Assembly: GCA_938015445.1 (NCBI GenBank)
Contig: CALLPE010000039.1
Span: 1-64,000 of the forward strand
Length of the DNA: 64,000 bases
Source of the DNA: an uncultured Pirellulales bacterium
Lineage (GTDB): Bacteria; Planctomycetota; Planctomycetia; Pirellulales; Thermoguttaceae
Direction: 5' to 3'
Below the pieces are notes generated by a model. It worked only from the letters and a program-made list of their open reading frames with translations. It was not told where the DNA came from and did no database searches. The position numbers were made by a program, and so were the translations under genes. Of this stretch, positions 46,455 through 56,200 are shown in pieces; positions within the stretch are counted from its first letter, which is position 1, and the number at the start of each line of letters is the position of its first letter.

Positions 46455-47345
46455 CTACCGGGGTAAATCGAACTGTGCCGTTGCCGCGGCCGCCTGGCGA
46501 CGTACGGCCTGAAGCATTTTCCTCCAATAAGGGGCCAGGAACTTCGGACGGTTCAACGCGCGCAGCGGATACACGCGGTTGGCTAGGGTAAGGTCCAGCT
46601 TTGCATCCAACAGGGTCTCGTGCTGGTTGTCGGCCAGTTGCAGCACGCGCTCATCGGGAGCGACTATCTTGCTGTCGCCGGCCGAGTATTTGCCGCCGCC
46701 TTGCGGTCCGACCGAATTGGCGAACACGTAGTAAATCGCGTTCTCGAACGCCCGCACAGCAATGCCGTCCTTGCCGCCGCGTTTGGCCCGCGATACGGCC
46801 AGCGCATCCATGCCGGCGTTGGGATGAAACAGTATCTGCGCTCCGGCCATCACAGCCAGCCGCACAAGTTCCGGATAGCGCCGTTCGTGGCAGATTACGG
46901 TGGTGACCGACACGCTGTCGACTGCAAACAGCGCCACAGCGTTGCCGGGTGTAAAGTGCTGGCGGTCCATTTCGGTCAGATGGCACTTGGCGTAGCAATA
47001 TGCGGGCTGCCCCTGCCGGTCGAAATGCACCAGGCAGTTGTACAACTTTCGCCGAGCAAACACGGGCGTGCCCACCAGCAGGTTGAGGCGGTGCTGTCGG
47101 GCGATTGCCGAAACGGCCCGCAGCGCATCGCGCAATTCAGTTGGCTGCAATGTGGCGAACTCGTAGCCGTATCCGGTCGTTGCACACTCGGGGAACAGGA
47201 CCACATCTACGCCGCGTTGGGCGGCCTGGTCAGCGAAGTGCTCGATCTTGCGAAGATTGCCGACGATCGTAGAGGCAAACTTCATCTGCACGGTGGCTAC
47301 GTGCAATTGCGAGGGGACCCGTTGAACAGAAGACTTGACGACCAT
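46455..47345 (-). CDS. Nitrilase-superfamily carbon-nitrogen hydrolase
   Basis: The protein has 296 residues from the ATG at 47345, which removes a 19-codon non-conserved extension. The Glu-Lys-Cys triad is complete: E53 in LFPECATTGYG, K120 in CYAKCHL and C152 in VICHERRYPE. The family cleaves amides, nitriles or carbamoyl groups. The exact substrate is unknown, and the HERRYPE variant after the Cys differs from the common form CYDLRFPE, so a biogenic amide is guessed. It is 199 bp from the SDR gene upstream on the same strand. Confidence 0.88.
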   Translation of the reverse strand: MVVKSSVQRVPSQLHVATVQMKFASTIVGNLRKIEHFADQAAQRGVDVVLFPECATTGYGYEFATLQPTELRDALRAVSAIARQHRLNLLVGTPVFARRKLYNCLVHFDRQGQPAYCYAKCHLTEMDRQHFTPGNAVALFAVDSVSVTTVICHERRYPELVRLAVMAGAQILFHPNAGMDALAVSRAKRGGKDGIAVRAFENAIYYVFANSVGPQGGGKYSAGDSKIVAPDERVLQLADNQHETLLDAKLDLTLANRVYPLRALNRPKFLAPYWRKMLQAVRRQAAAATAQFDLPR

Positions 47346-47544
47346 GTTACTCTCTTCCGCGGTCGATGAAGCTACTGCCCTGTGCGACCACTGCATCGCC
47401 ACAGCAGCGCAGTAAAACAGCTCGATCGCCGCAGCGACGCAATTCGCAGCGTATTGTAACTTGCCTCGCCGATCGCCAGCAATCAGCGGTTCTGCCGTCT
47501 TTGCGCCGCGGGGCGCGGGTTTGCGCCTCGCACAAAGTGGCCAT

Positions 47545-48294
47545 CTACGGCATGCGCATGGTCAGACCGCCGTCGATGGTGAACGTCTCGCCGGTGATAT
47601 AGTCGTTCGTGACGACCTCGGCGATCAGCGTGGCCACTTGCTGGGGCGTGCCTTCGCGGTGCAACGGGATGCGGTGCTGAAGATTGTGCTGCCGCTGTGC
47701 TTCGGTCATGCCGTCGTGGAAGCGGGTGCGGATGATGCCCGGCGCTATGCAATTAACGCGGATGTTATCATCGGCCAGTTCTCGAGCCAGCGCACGAGTG
47801 AACTGCGGGATCGCACCTTTGACCACCTGATAGCACAGATTCATGTGCAGCCCACGCAGCCCAGCCACAGACGAGATCAGCACGATAGCCCCTTCGCCGC
47901 GCTGACGCATCAGCGGCACCGCTGCTCGGCACAAATAATAGATAGCGTGTACGTGAACATCGAAAGCGGCATACCACGTGGGCGGGTCGACGTCGAACAG
48001 TCCCCCCGGCACCAATCCTCCTGCACAATGAACCAGCACGTCCACCGTGCCTAGCTGCTGGGCTGCACGGTGGACGACCGAGGTAGCATCTTCCGGACGG
48101 GCCATGTCGCCCAACAGGAGCAAGCAGCGACGGCCGAGCGATTCAATGTCCTGGCGGACGCTGCGGGCTTCGGCGTCGTCGTGCCGGCCGACGATTGCGA
48201 CCTCGGCGCCACGGCGGGCAAGCTCGATTGCGGTAGCCGCCCCGATCCCTTTGGTTCCCCCGGTCACCAGCGCTATTCTGTGGTGCAAATCCAC
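47545..48294 (-). CDS. Short-chain dehydrogenase/reductase (FabG-like)
   Basis: The protein has 249 residues, the standard size. The nucleotide loop TGGTKGIG (11-18), the structural NAG-like CAGG (90-93), the catalytic Ser near 141-142 (LISSV) and Y155-x3-K159 (CYQVVKG) are all present. The C-terminal block GETFTIDGGL is typical. It reduces or oxidises a carbonyl with NAD(P)H; substrate specificity is not predictable. On the same strand the nitrilase gene follows at 199 bp, so the two may belong to one transcript. Confidence 0.9.
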   Translation of the reverse strand: MDLHHRIALVTGGTKGIGAATAIELARRGAEVAIVGRHDDAEARSVRQDIESLGRRCLLLLGDMARPEDATSVVHRAAQQLGTVDVLVHCAGGLVPGGLFDVDPPTWYAAFDVHVHAIYYLCRAAVPLMRQRGEGAIVLISSVAGLRGLHMNLCYQVVKGAIPQFTRALARELADDNIRVNCIAPGIIRTRFHDGMTEAQRQHNLQHRIPLHREGTPQQVATLIAEVVTNDYITGETFTIDGGLTMRMP

Positions 48295-48477
48295 GGCGTT
48301 ACTGATGCTTTTGCTTTATAAGTGCAGGAGACAGGTCTGGCCGGGGCAGACAACCACCGGCCGCGGTGTGCCGTCGCAAACGCTGCGCGCCATGCGGTTA
48401 AGGACCACGTGAAAGCCAGGTCACGGCCACTTCGGCGCGTGCTTAGAACGGCGACTGGCGCAGTAATTTAAGCACGA

Positions 48478-50064
48478 TCAGTAGCGGAACTCTAGCCCCA
48501 CGTTCATGCCGTGCGCCCAGAAGCTGGTGTGGCGAAAGTTGAACTCGGGGAACTGTTGGTCGGGCTGGTGCGTTGCGCCGTTGCCGGGGATACGGGCGGA
48601 ATCGACGTGGCGGTCGATTTGGTCAGGCGCGCGGGCCACGGTCGCCCAGTAGATGAAGTTGTAGCCGAAGAATACCCGCAAGTGGCAAGTAAGCTGGTAG
48701 CCCAAGTCCAATCCCAACTGCGGAATGACTACGAAGTCGTCGCGGTAGTATGTACCGATGTTGCCGGTGTAGCCGTCTCGCCCGGGACCTAGCGCATACA
48801 GCCCGCCCAAGTACTCGATGGTCTGATTGTTTTGGGTAACGGTCGTGTTGCCATAAACGTTGGCCACTTGACGGTTATTTCCCAGGGCCAATTTGACCAG
48901 CATTTCCAGCGACCAGCGGCCGCGATGCGTAATCGCCGACAGGCCGATCTCGCCGCCGTGAAACTCGTTTAGTGTGCGGAAGCCATCGAACACGCCTAGC
49001 GTGATGCCTTCCAACGGACTGCCCGGCAGTCCCACGATATTCTCGCGGATTGTGATGTCGTCGACCAAGCGATAATAGCGATAACCGGCCAGCAGGTCCA
49101 CACGGCAGCAGTTTGTCGCGCAAGGATCGCCGATGTTGGCGCGCTTCAGCATTGGGCAGTTGGCACCCCAGCACAGCAGGCGCCGCACCGTGAAACCGGC
49201 CGACTGGAAGTAATCGCGCACGTCCACACTAATGCTACCGGCAACCAAACCTGGATAGGAGACCAACTGGGAGGCTTGGCGGGCTACTCCGGTGGCGGGG
49301 TTAACGTCGAAGAAGGGCCTAGCGATTATCGGGTCGCCGGTGGTGGTAGATGTCCGCTCGTAGTGCGTCGACAGCCCGCCAAAGTCCCAATAATCCCCTT
49401 GAATCCCCCAGGTTTGGCAGGCGTCGAGCCAATAACCGGCCATTAGTCGCCAGCCGGAACGGCCTTCGGTATTGATCGTCCGGTCGCCGAACAGAATGGC
49501 GGTATTAGGATAGCCCAGCACTCCTGCTTCGTTCTGCGGCGTGTTGTAAGGGCTGGTGGTCACCAGTGGCATGACGTAGGTGCCGCTGGTCCACCAGGCC
49601 AGATAATCGGCGCGGACCCAGATTCGCCCGCTGGGACCGCAGATGCCGCCTTCGCAATTTCCCAAGGGGCTGTTGCAATTCAGACCGTCGCAGCCCATCG
49701 ACGGGTTAGGGGCGGCCAGCAAGCCTAGTTCGTTGCCTGCCGGCGGCAAGCCGTTTTGTGCAGGGGTAGTCGGCGCACCGTTAACCTGCGCAGGCCCGGC
49801 AGGTGATGCGGATGGCGCAGCGCCGGGCTGTAGTCCGTTGGCACTCTGGCCGTTGGCGGGGCCGTTTTGTGACGGCTGAACTGCCGGGGAGTCGCTGCTG
49901 GAGGTGAGCAAAAACCCGCTCGGCTGTTGCAACGTCGAACTACGCAGACCGCCCAAGGCCGCTGCCGGCGCGGGGGCGGAAATCGCCAGTGTCAGCGCGC
50001 AGGCTGACAAGATACACAAGACAGCTAACGGGGACAATTTATTAGTTTCGCGCCGGTTAGTCAT
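48478..50064 (-). CDS. BBP7-family outer-membrane beta-barrel protein
   Basis: The protein has 528 residues from the ATG at 50064, chosen because GGGAG lies 8 bases upstream and a signal peptide begins there (LAVLCILSACALTLAISAPAPAAA). A Pro/Ala/Gln/Asn-rich linker spans about 45-115. The barrel domain then opens with GRIWVRADYLAWWTSGTY, the hallmark of the planctomycete BBP7 family. It continues with strands such as WRLMAGYWLD and DLLAGYRYYRLVDD, and ends in an aromatic residue (GLEFRY), as expected for an outer-membrane barrel. Its function is unknown; structural or porin roles are suggested for the family. A 198-bp divergent promoter region separates it from uvrA. Confidence 0.9.
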   Translation of the reverse strand: MTNRRETNKLSPLAVLCILSACALTLAISAPAPAAALGGLRSSTLQQPSGFLLTSSSDSPAVQPSQNGPANGQSANGLQPGAAPSASPAGPAQVNGAPTTPAQNGLPPAGNELGLLAAPNPSMGCDGLNCNSPLGNCEGGICGPSGRIWVRADYLAWWTSGTYVMPLVTTSPYNTPQNEAGVLGYPNTAILFGDRTINTEGRSGWRLMAGYWLDACQTWGIQGDYWDFGGLSTHYERTSTTTGDPIIARPFFDVNPATGVARQASQLVSYPGLVAGSISVDVRDYFQSAGFTVRRLLCWGANCPMLKRANIGDPCATNCCRVDLLAGYRYYRLVDDITIRENIVGLPGSPLEGITLGVFDGFRTLNEFHGGEIGLSAITHRGRWSLEMLVKLALGNNRQVANVYGNTTVTQNNQTIEYLGGLYALGPGRDGYTGNIGTYYRDDFVVIPQLGLDLGYQLTCHLRVFFGYNFIYWATVARAPDQIDRHVDSARIPGNGATHQPDQQFPEFNFRHTSFWAHGMNVGLEFRY

Positions 50065-50190
50065 GAAAGCTGCTCCCTTCAGCCGGATATTTTGCGGCCT
50101 GAACAAGTTGCGCGGTAATGCCAAACGTACCGATAGTCACTCAAATAACGAATCGACCGACTTTGACGACTAGCTTAACATTTTCGTCGC

Positions 50191-50220
50191 TTGTCGCGTG
50201 CTGCCTTATGGCTTTAGAAT
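50191..50220 (+). promoter_or_regulatory. Candidate promoter of the fused uvrA
   Basis: TTGTCG (50191-50196) is followed after 18 bases by TAGAAT (50215-50220), matching consensus at four and five of six positions. It lies 42 bp before the ATG at 50263. No LexA-type operator was recognised near it. Confidence 0.3.
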
Positions 50221-50262
50221 GCATGGTTTTGGCATCCAGATAGAAAATAGAAAGCGGTGCGA

Positions 50263-53200
50263 ATGGGCGTTTCCGACATAGTTGTCCGTGGTGCACGGCA
50301 GCACAATCTACGGGCAATCGACCTGCGACTGCCCCGGAACCGACTTATATGCTTTACCGGTGTAAGCGGTTCGGGAAAAAGCTCGCTGGCCTTCGACACG
50401 CTTTACGCCGAAGGGCAGCGTCGGTACGTCGAAAGCCTCTCCGGCTTCGCCCGCCAGGTACTAGGGCAAATGCCCAAGCCGGATGTCGATGCCATCACCG
50501 GCCTCAGCCCGGCGATCTCCATCTCTCAAAAGTCTGGGGGCCAAAACCCGCGCTCAACGGTAGGTACGATAACCGAGATCTACGACTACCTTCGGGTGTT
50601 GTTTGCGCGGGTGGGAAAGGGATATTGTCCGAAATGTGGGCAACCGATCACCGCCCAGACCCGCGAGCAGATAATCCAGCAGATTCTCAATCTTCCGCAG
50701 GGCACGCGGTTTACGCTGCTTGCCCCGGTTATGCAGGGCAAAAAGGGGGAACACCGAGAACTGCTGGCCGATTTGCTCAAGCAAGGCTTCGCCCGAGCCA
50801 GAGTCGATGGCCGCTTTGTCAATCTGACAGACGATTTGAAGCTCGACCGCCAGCGCCGCCACGACATCGAGGTAGTGATTGATCGGCTGAGCGTGGGGGT
50901 TGAAATCCGCGCTCGCCTGGCCGAAGCCGTTGAACTTGCCCTGCGAACCGGCAATGGCAACCTGATTGTGGTAGCCGAGGACGGTTCTGATGCACCGGCG
51001 GGTGTTGCGGAAAACCAATCGCCAGCCGCACGCTCCGGTCAAACGGAGTTTCGTCTTTCTTCGCATTACGCTTGCAAGCTGTGCCAAGTTAGTTTCGAGC
51101 CCCCCAGCCCGCAATTGTTCAGCTTCAACAGCCCGCAGGGCATGTGCCGGGAGTGTGCCGGTTTAGGCGAAGTTCACACCTTCGATCCGGTGCTGCTGGT
51201 GCCTAATCCTAGTCGTTCGGTACAGCAGGGGGCGATAGAGCCTTTGGGCAATTGGCGCGAGATGGGGCGCTGGCGGCGTCACATCCTGCGCGGGGTGGGC
51301 GAGTGGCTCGAGCGCAAACACAGCCTGGAACGCGGCTTCGTGCTGGAGACGGCCTGGGAAGAACTCGACCCGGCCATCCAAGAAGCGTTATTGTGGGGCA
51401 CCGGCGAGGCACACATCACATTCACGTGGCGCGAGGGGCCTGCGGGTTACAAATGGGGGGGCACTTTCGAGGGTATCATCCCCGAACTGTTGGCCCGATA
51501 CCGCAATGCACTCAATAGCCCCCAACGTCGCTACTACGAAAAGTTCATGCGCAGCGGTCGGTGCAAAGCCTGCAACGGCACCCGGCTGAACCAACAAGCG
51601 CGCATGGTCACTGTGACCACGCGCTGCCGTGCTTTCAGCCACAAGCCAGAGCTGACGCTGCCGGAAGTCTGCGCTTTGCCGGTGTCGCGTGCGGCGGAGT
51701 TTTTCGCCGACTTGGAGCTGGACCAGATCGGACAAACGATTGCCGCCGAATTGCTTAAGGAAATTCGCGGCCGGTTGGGTTTTTTGATAAATGTCGGCCT
51801 GGATTACATCACCCTGGATAGGCCAGCGCCCACACTTTCCGGGGGAGAAATGCAGCGCATCCGACTGGCCGGACAGATCGGCTGCGGGCTGGTGGGCGTG
51901 CTGTACGTGCTGGACGAGCCTTCGATCGGACTCCATCCCCGCGATAACCAGCGCCTGCTCGATACGCTGGCTGCCCTGCGCGACCAAGGTAACACGGTCA
52001 TCGTGGTCGAGCACGACGAGGAAACGATCCGGGCCGCTGATTACGTAGTCGACTTCGGCCCCGGCGCGGGAGTTCGCGGCGGACAGGTCGTTGCCGCCGG
52101 CCCGCTGCGGAAGGTGATCGCTGAGCCGCGCAGCGCCACCGGGCAGTACTTGGCCGGGCGTCGCCAGATTCCGCTGCCCTCGACCCGACGCAGTCCCAAC
52201 GACAAATGGTTAGTCGTCCGCGGCGCGGCGCACAATAATCTCAAAAACATCGACGTAGCCATCCCCCTGGGGCTGTTCGTGTGCATAACGGGCGTGTCGG
52301 GTTCGGGCAAAAGCTCGCTGGTGAGCGACATCCTAGTAGAAGCTTTGCGGCGCGACTTGATGGGAGGGGAAGGCAACCCGGGCAAGCACCAGCGAATCGA
52401 CGGACTGGAACATCTGGATAAGATGATTGCCATCGACCAGTCGCCTATCGGTCGAACGCCGCGTTCCAACCCGGCCACATATATAAAACTGTTCGACGAA
52501 ATCCGCAAGCTATATGCCAGTTTGCCGGAGGCCAAGGCCCGCGGCTACAAACCCGGCCGTTTCAGCTTCAATGTCGCTGGCGGTAGGTGCGAGGCCTGCG
52601 AGGGCAACGGCGCTAATCGGTTAGAGATGGATTTTTTGGCCGACGTGTGGGTAACTTGCCCGGTCTGCGCCGGCCGGCGCTTCAACCGCGAAACCTTGCT
52701 GGTGAAGTTCAAAGGCCGCTCGATTGCCGACGTGTTGGAAATGGACGTCCAGGAAGCTTTGGAGCACTTCGAGAATATACCGGCCATCCGCAATAAGCTG
52801 CAAACTCTGCACGACGTGGGCCTCGATTACGTCAAGCTCGGCCAGCCGTCGCCCACGCTCTCCGGGGGCGAAGCCCAGCGCGTCAAACTGGCCCGCGAGC
52901 TGGTCAAAATCAGCACCGGCCGGACGCTGTACTTGCTCGACGAGCCGACCACAGGGCTGCACATGGCCGACATCGAGTTGCTGCTGCGGGTTCTGCACGG
53001 TTTCGTCGAGGCGGGTAACACGGTGGTGGTCGTCGAGCACAACTTGGAAGTCGTCAAGACCGCCGATTGGATAATCGACCTTGGGCCGGAAGGCGGCGAG
53101 GCCGGCGGGTGGATCGTCGCCGCCGGTACGCCAGAGGAGCTGTGCCGCTGCGAAGCATCTCACACGGGCCGCGCGCTGCAACAGTACTTGGCATCGCACG

Positions 53201-56200
53201 GGAAAGTTGTGGTCGGCGGTCGTCCGAGCCAGAGCGTACAGATCGAAAGGTCCGCAGACCACGAAGTTGCTGCGCGTTGCGCTGTGGCATCTGCCGCAGA
53301 GATGCGCGCGGGAAAAGGTTTTGAACCGCAGGATGTTTCGACCGGCGGGGACGGGGGCTGGCAGGGGGGCTGGCCACGCGCCGGCGTCTGGCAGTCCACA
53401 GGAGGTGCTTCCCACGGCAAGCGGGGCAGAGCACGCGCACGGCCCGTGCAGTTTATTACCGTGCGCGGCGCCGAACAGCACAACCTCAAGTGCATCGACG
53501 TGGATATACCCCGCGAGCAGATGGTTGTGTGCTGCGGACCGAGCGGTTCAGGAAAAAGCTCGCTGGCGATGGATACCATCTACGCCGAGGGCCAGCGCCG
53601 CTACGTGGAAAGCCTTAGCTCGTATGCCCGGCAATTCGTCGCCCAGATGCAAAAGCCCAAGGTGGAGCATATCGAGGGGCTGTCGCCAGCGATTGCCATC
53701 GAGCAGAAGCATTCGGGACAAACCCCACGGAGCACGGTGGGCACAGTTACGGAGATTTACGATTATCTGCGGATTCTCATGGCTCGGCTGGGCGTGCCGT
53801 ATTGCCCGGAGTGCCAACTGCCCGTCGGCGCGCAAACCGCCGACCAGATCGTGGACAACCTGTTGCAGCATCCGCCGGGCACGCGGCTGTACCTGATGGC
53901 CCCGGTGGAGGCGACCCCTGGCGAAAGCTACGAGGAGTTGTGGGCGCAGGCGCGATCGTGGGGCTACGCGCGGGTACGAGTGGATGGGCAAACATACTCG
54001 CTCGACAGCCCGCCGCGAATCGACCGCCGCAGCAAACACAGCGTGCAGATCGTGGTGGACCGCGTCGTCGTCGCGTCGGATGCCCGCTCTCGAATCGCCG
54101 GCAGCGTGGAGACCGCCCTTTCACTGGGCAAAGGAGTACTGCACGCTGCTGTGGCAGCCGACGGTTTGCCCGAACAACACTGGCCGGTGGAAGTCCACAG
54201 TCAGCACTTCGCGTGCCAGCGGTGCGGGCGCAGCTTCGAGCCGCTGTTGCCTCAGCATTTCTCGTTCAACAGTCCGCTCGGCTGGTGTCGTGCGTGCGAA
54301 GGACTGGGATTGCAAATCGGCACCAATCCCGTCGCTTTGCTCCGCGATCCCAAGCGCTCGCTGGCCGATGGCGCGGTGGCCCTGTGGCCGCCGGCATCCA
54401 GCGGGCTGTTCCAGGCGATGCTGGTCAGCTTTTGCCGCGCCACGGGCGTGCCCAGCGACGTTCCGCTGGAACAACTGTCGCTGCATCACAAACGGCTTGT
54501 GCTGCACGGCACGGGCGAGCGCTGGTTCGAGGTGCCGCTCGAGGCAGCCGACTCGGCCGACACGGCTGGGCGATCGCCTGCGGCTAAGCAGGCCCCGTAC
54601 CGCTTCAAGTTCCAATACAAAGGGATGTATCCGGCGCTGGATGAAGCCAGCCGGCTGTCGCCTGCGCTGCGCAACAAGCTGGAGCATCTGGTCGGCGAAG
54701 TGGAGTGTACCGTCTGCGGGGGCAGCCGGTTACGCGACGACGCAGCGGCAGTGCGATTGCGCGGACGGACGATCCACGAGTTGTGCCAGTTTCCACTGGG
54801 CAGGCTGCTGGCGGAGTTTCGCAATTGGCAGCCCAGCCACTCCGAACAACAGATCGCCGGCGAGGTGATCCAGCAGATTCGCAACCGCCTTCAGTTTTTG
54901 GTAGACGTGGGGCTGGATTACCTCACCCTGGCCCGAAGCACCCCCACTCTCTCCGGCGGCGAGATGCAGCGCATCCGTTTGGCAGCCCAGTTGGGCAGCG
55001 GACTATGTGGAGTGCTGTACGTGCTGGATGAGCCGACGATCGGCTTGCACCCGCGCGACAACCGCCGCCTGCTGGACGCTCTGAAGAAATTGCGCGATCT
55101 GGGCAATACACTGTTAGTGGTAGAGCACGATCGGGAAGTGGTACGCAGCGCCGACCGATTACTGGATTTCGGTCCTGGTGCCGGCCGGCACGGCGGGCAG
55201 ATCGTCGCCCAGGGCAAACCCGAGGCGGTCGTGCGCAGCCGCAAGTCGATCACCGGACCGTACCTGGCGGGCCGCAGGTCGATCCCGGTGCCGAGCAATC
55301 GGCGAAAGCCATCGGCCGGTTGGTTGGAAATCCGCGGCGCGTGCCACAACAACCTTAAGAACATCGACGTGCGGATACCGCTGGGCACGCTTACAGTAGT
55401 CACCGGCGTAAGCGGCAGCGGGAAAAGCTCGCTAGTCGATGACATCTTGTACAACAGTCTGGCACGCACGCTGCATCGCGCCCGCACGAACCCCGGCGCG
55501 CACCAAGCGATTTACGGGGTGGAGCAGATCAACAAAGTGATCCGGGTGGATCAGCAGCCGTTGGGGCAAACTCCCACTTCCAACCCGGCCACCTTCACCG
55601 GTGTGTTCGAGCTTATCCGCGAGCTGTACGCGCAGTTGCCGGCCGCCAAGTTGCGGGGTTACACGGCACGGCGCTTCAGTTTCAACGTGCCCGGCGGACG
55701 GTGCGAAAAGTGCGAAGGCAACGGCCAACTGCGGATCGAGATGCACTTCTTGCCTGACGTTTGGGTAAAATGCGACGAGTGCCAGGGCCGCCGCTACAAC
55801 GCCGAGACGCTGGCGGTGACGTACCACGGCCGGTCGATCGCCGACGTGTTGGAGATGTCGTGCCGCGACGCCTTGCAGCTTTTCCAGAACATTCCCAAGA
55901 TCCGCCGCATTTTACAATTGCTGTGCGACGTGGGACTGGATTATATCGCCCTGGGCCAGGCGGCCCCCACCCTCTCCGGCGGCGAAGCCCAACGCGTCAA
56001 ATTGGCCGCCGAGCTGGCCCGGCCCGACACCGGGCAAACGCTCTACCTTCTAGACGAGCCGACCACCGGACTGCACTTCGTGGACTTGGCCAAGCTCTTG
56101 GATGTGCTGCACCGGTTGGTCGACCTGGGCAATACGGTTGTGGTCGTCGAGCACAATTTGGATGTGATCAAAACGGCCGACTGGGTGATCGACCTCGGCC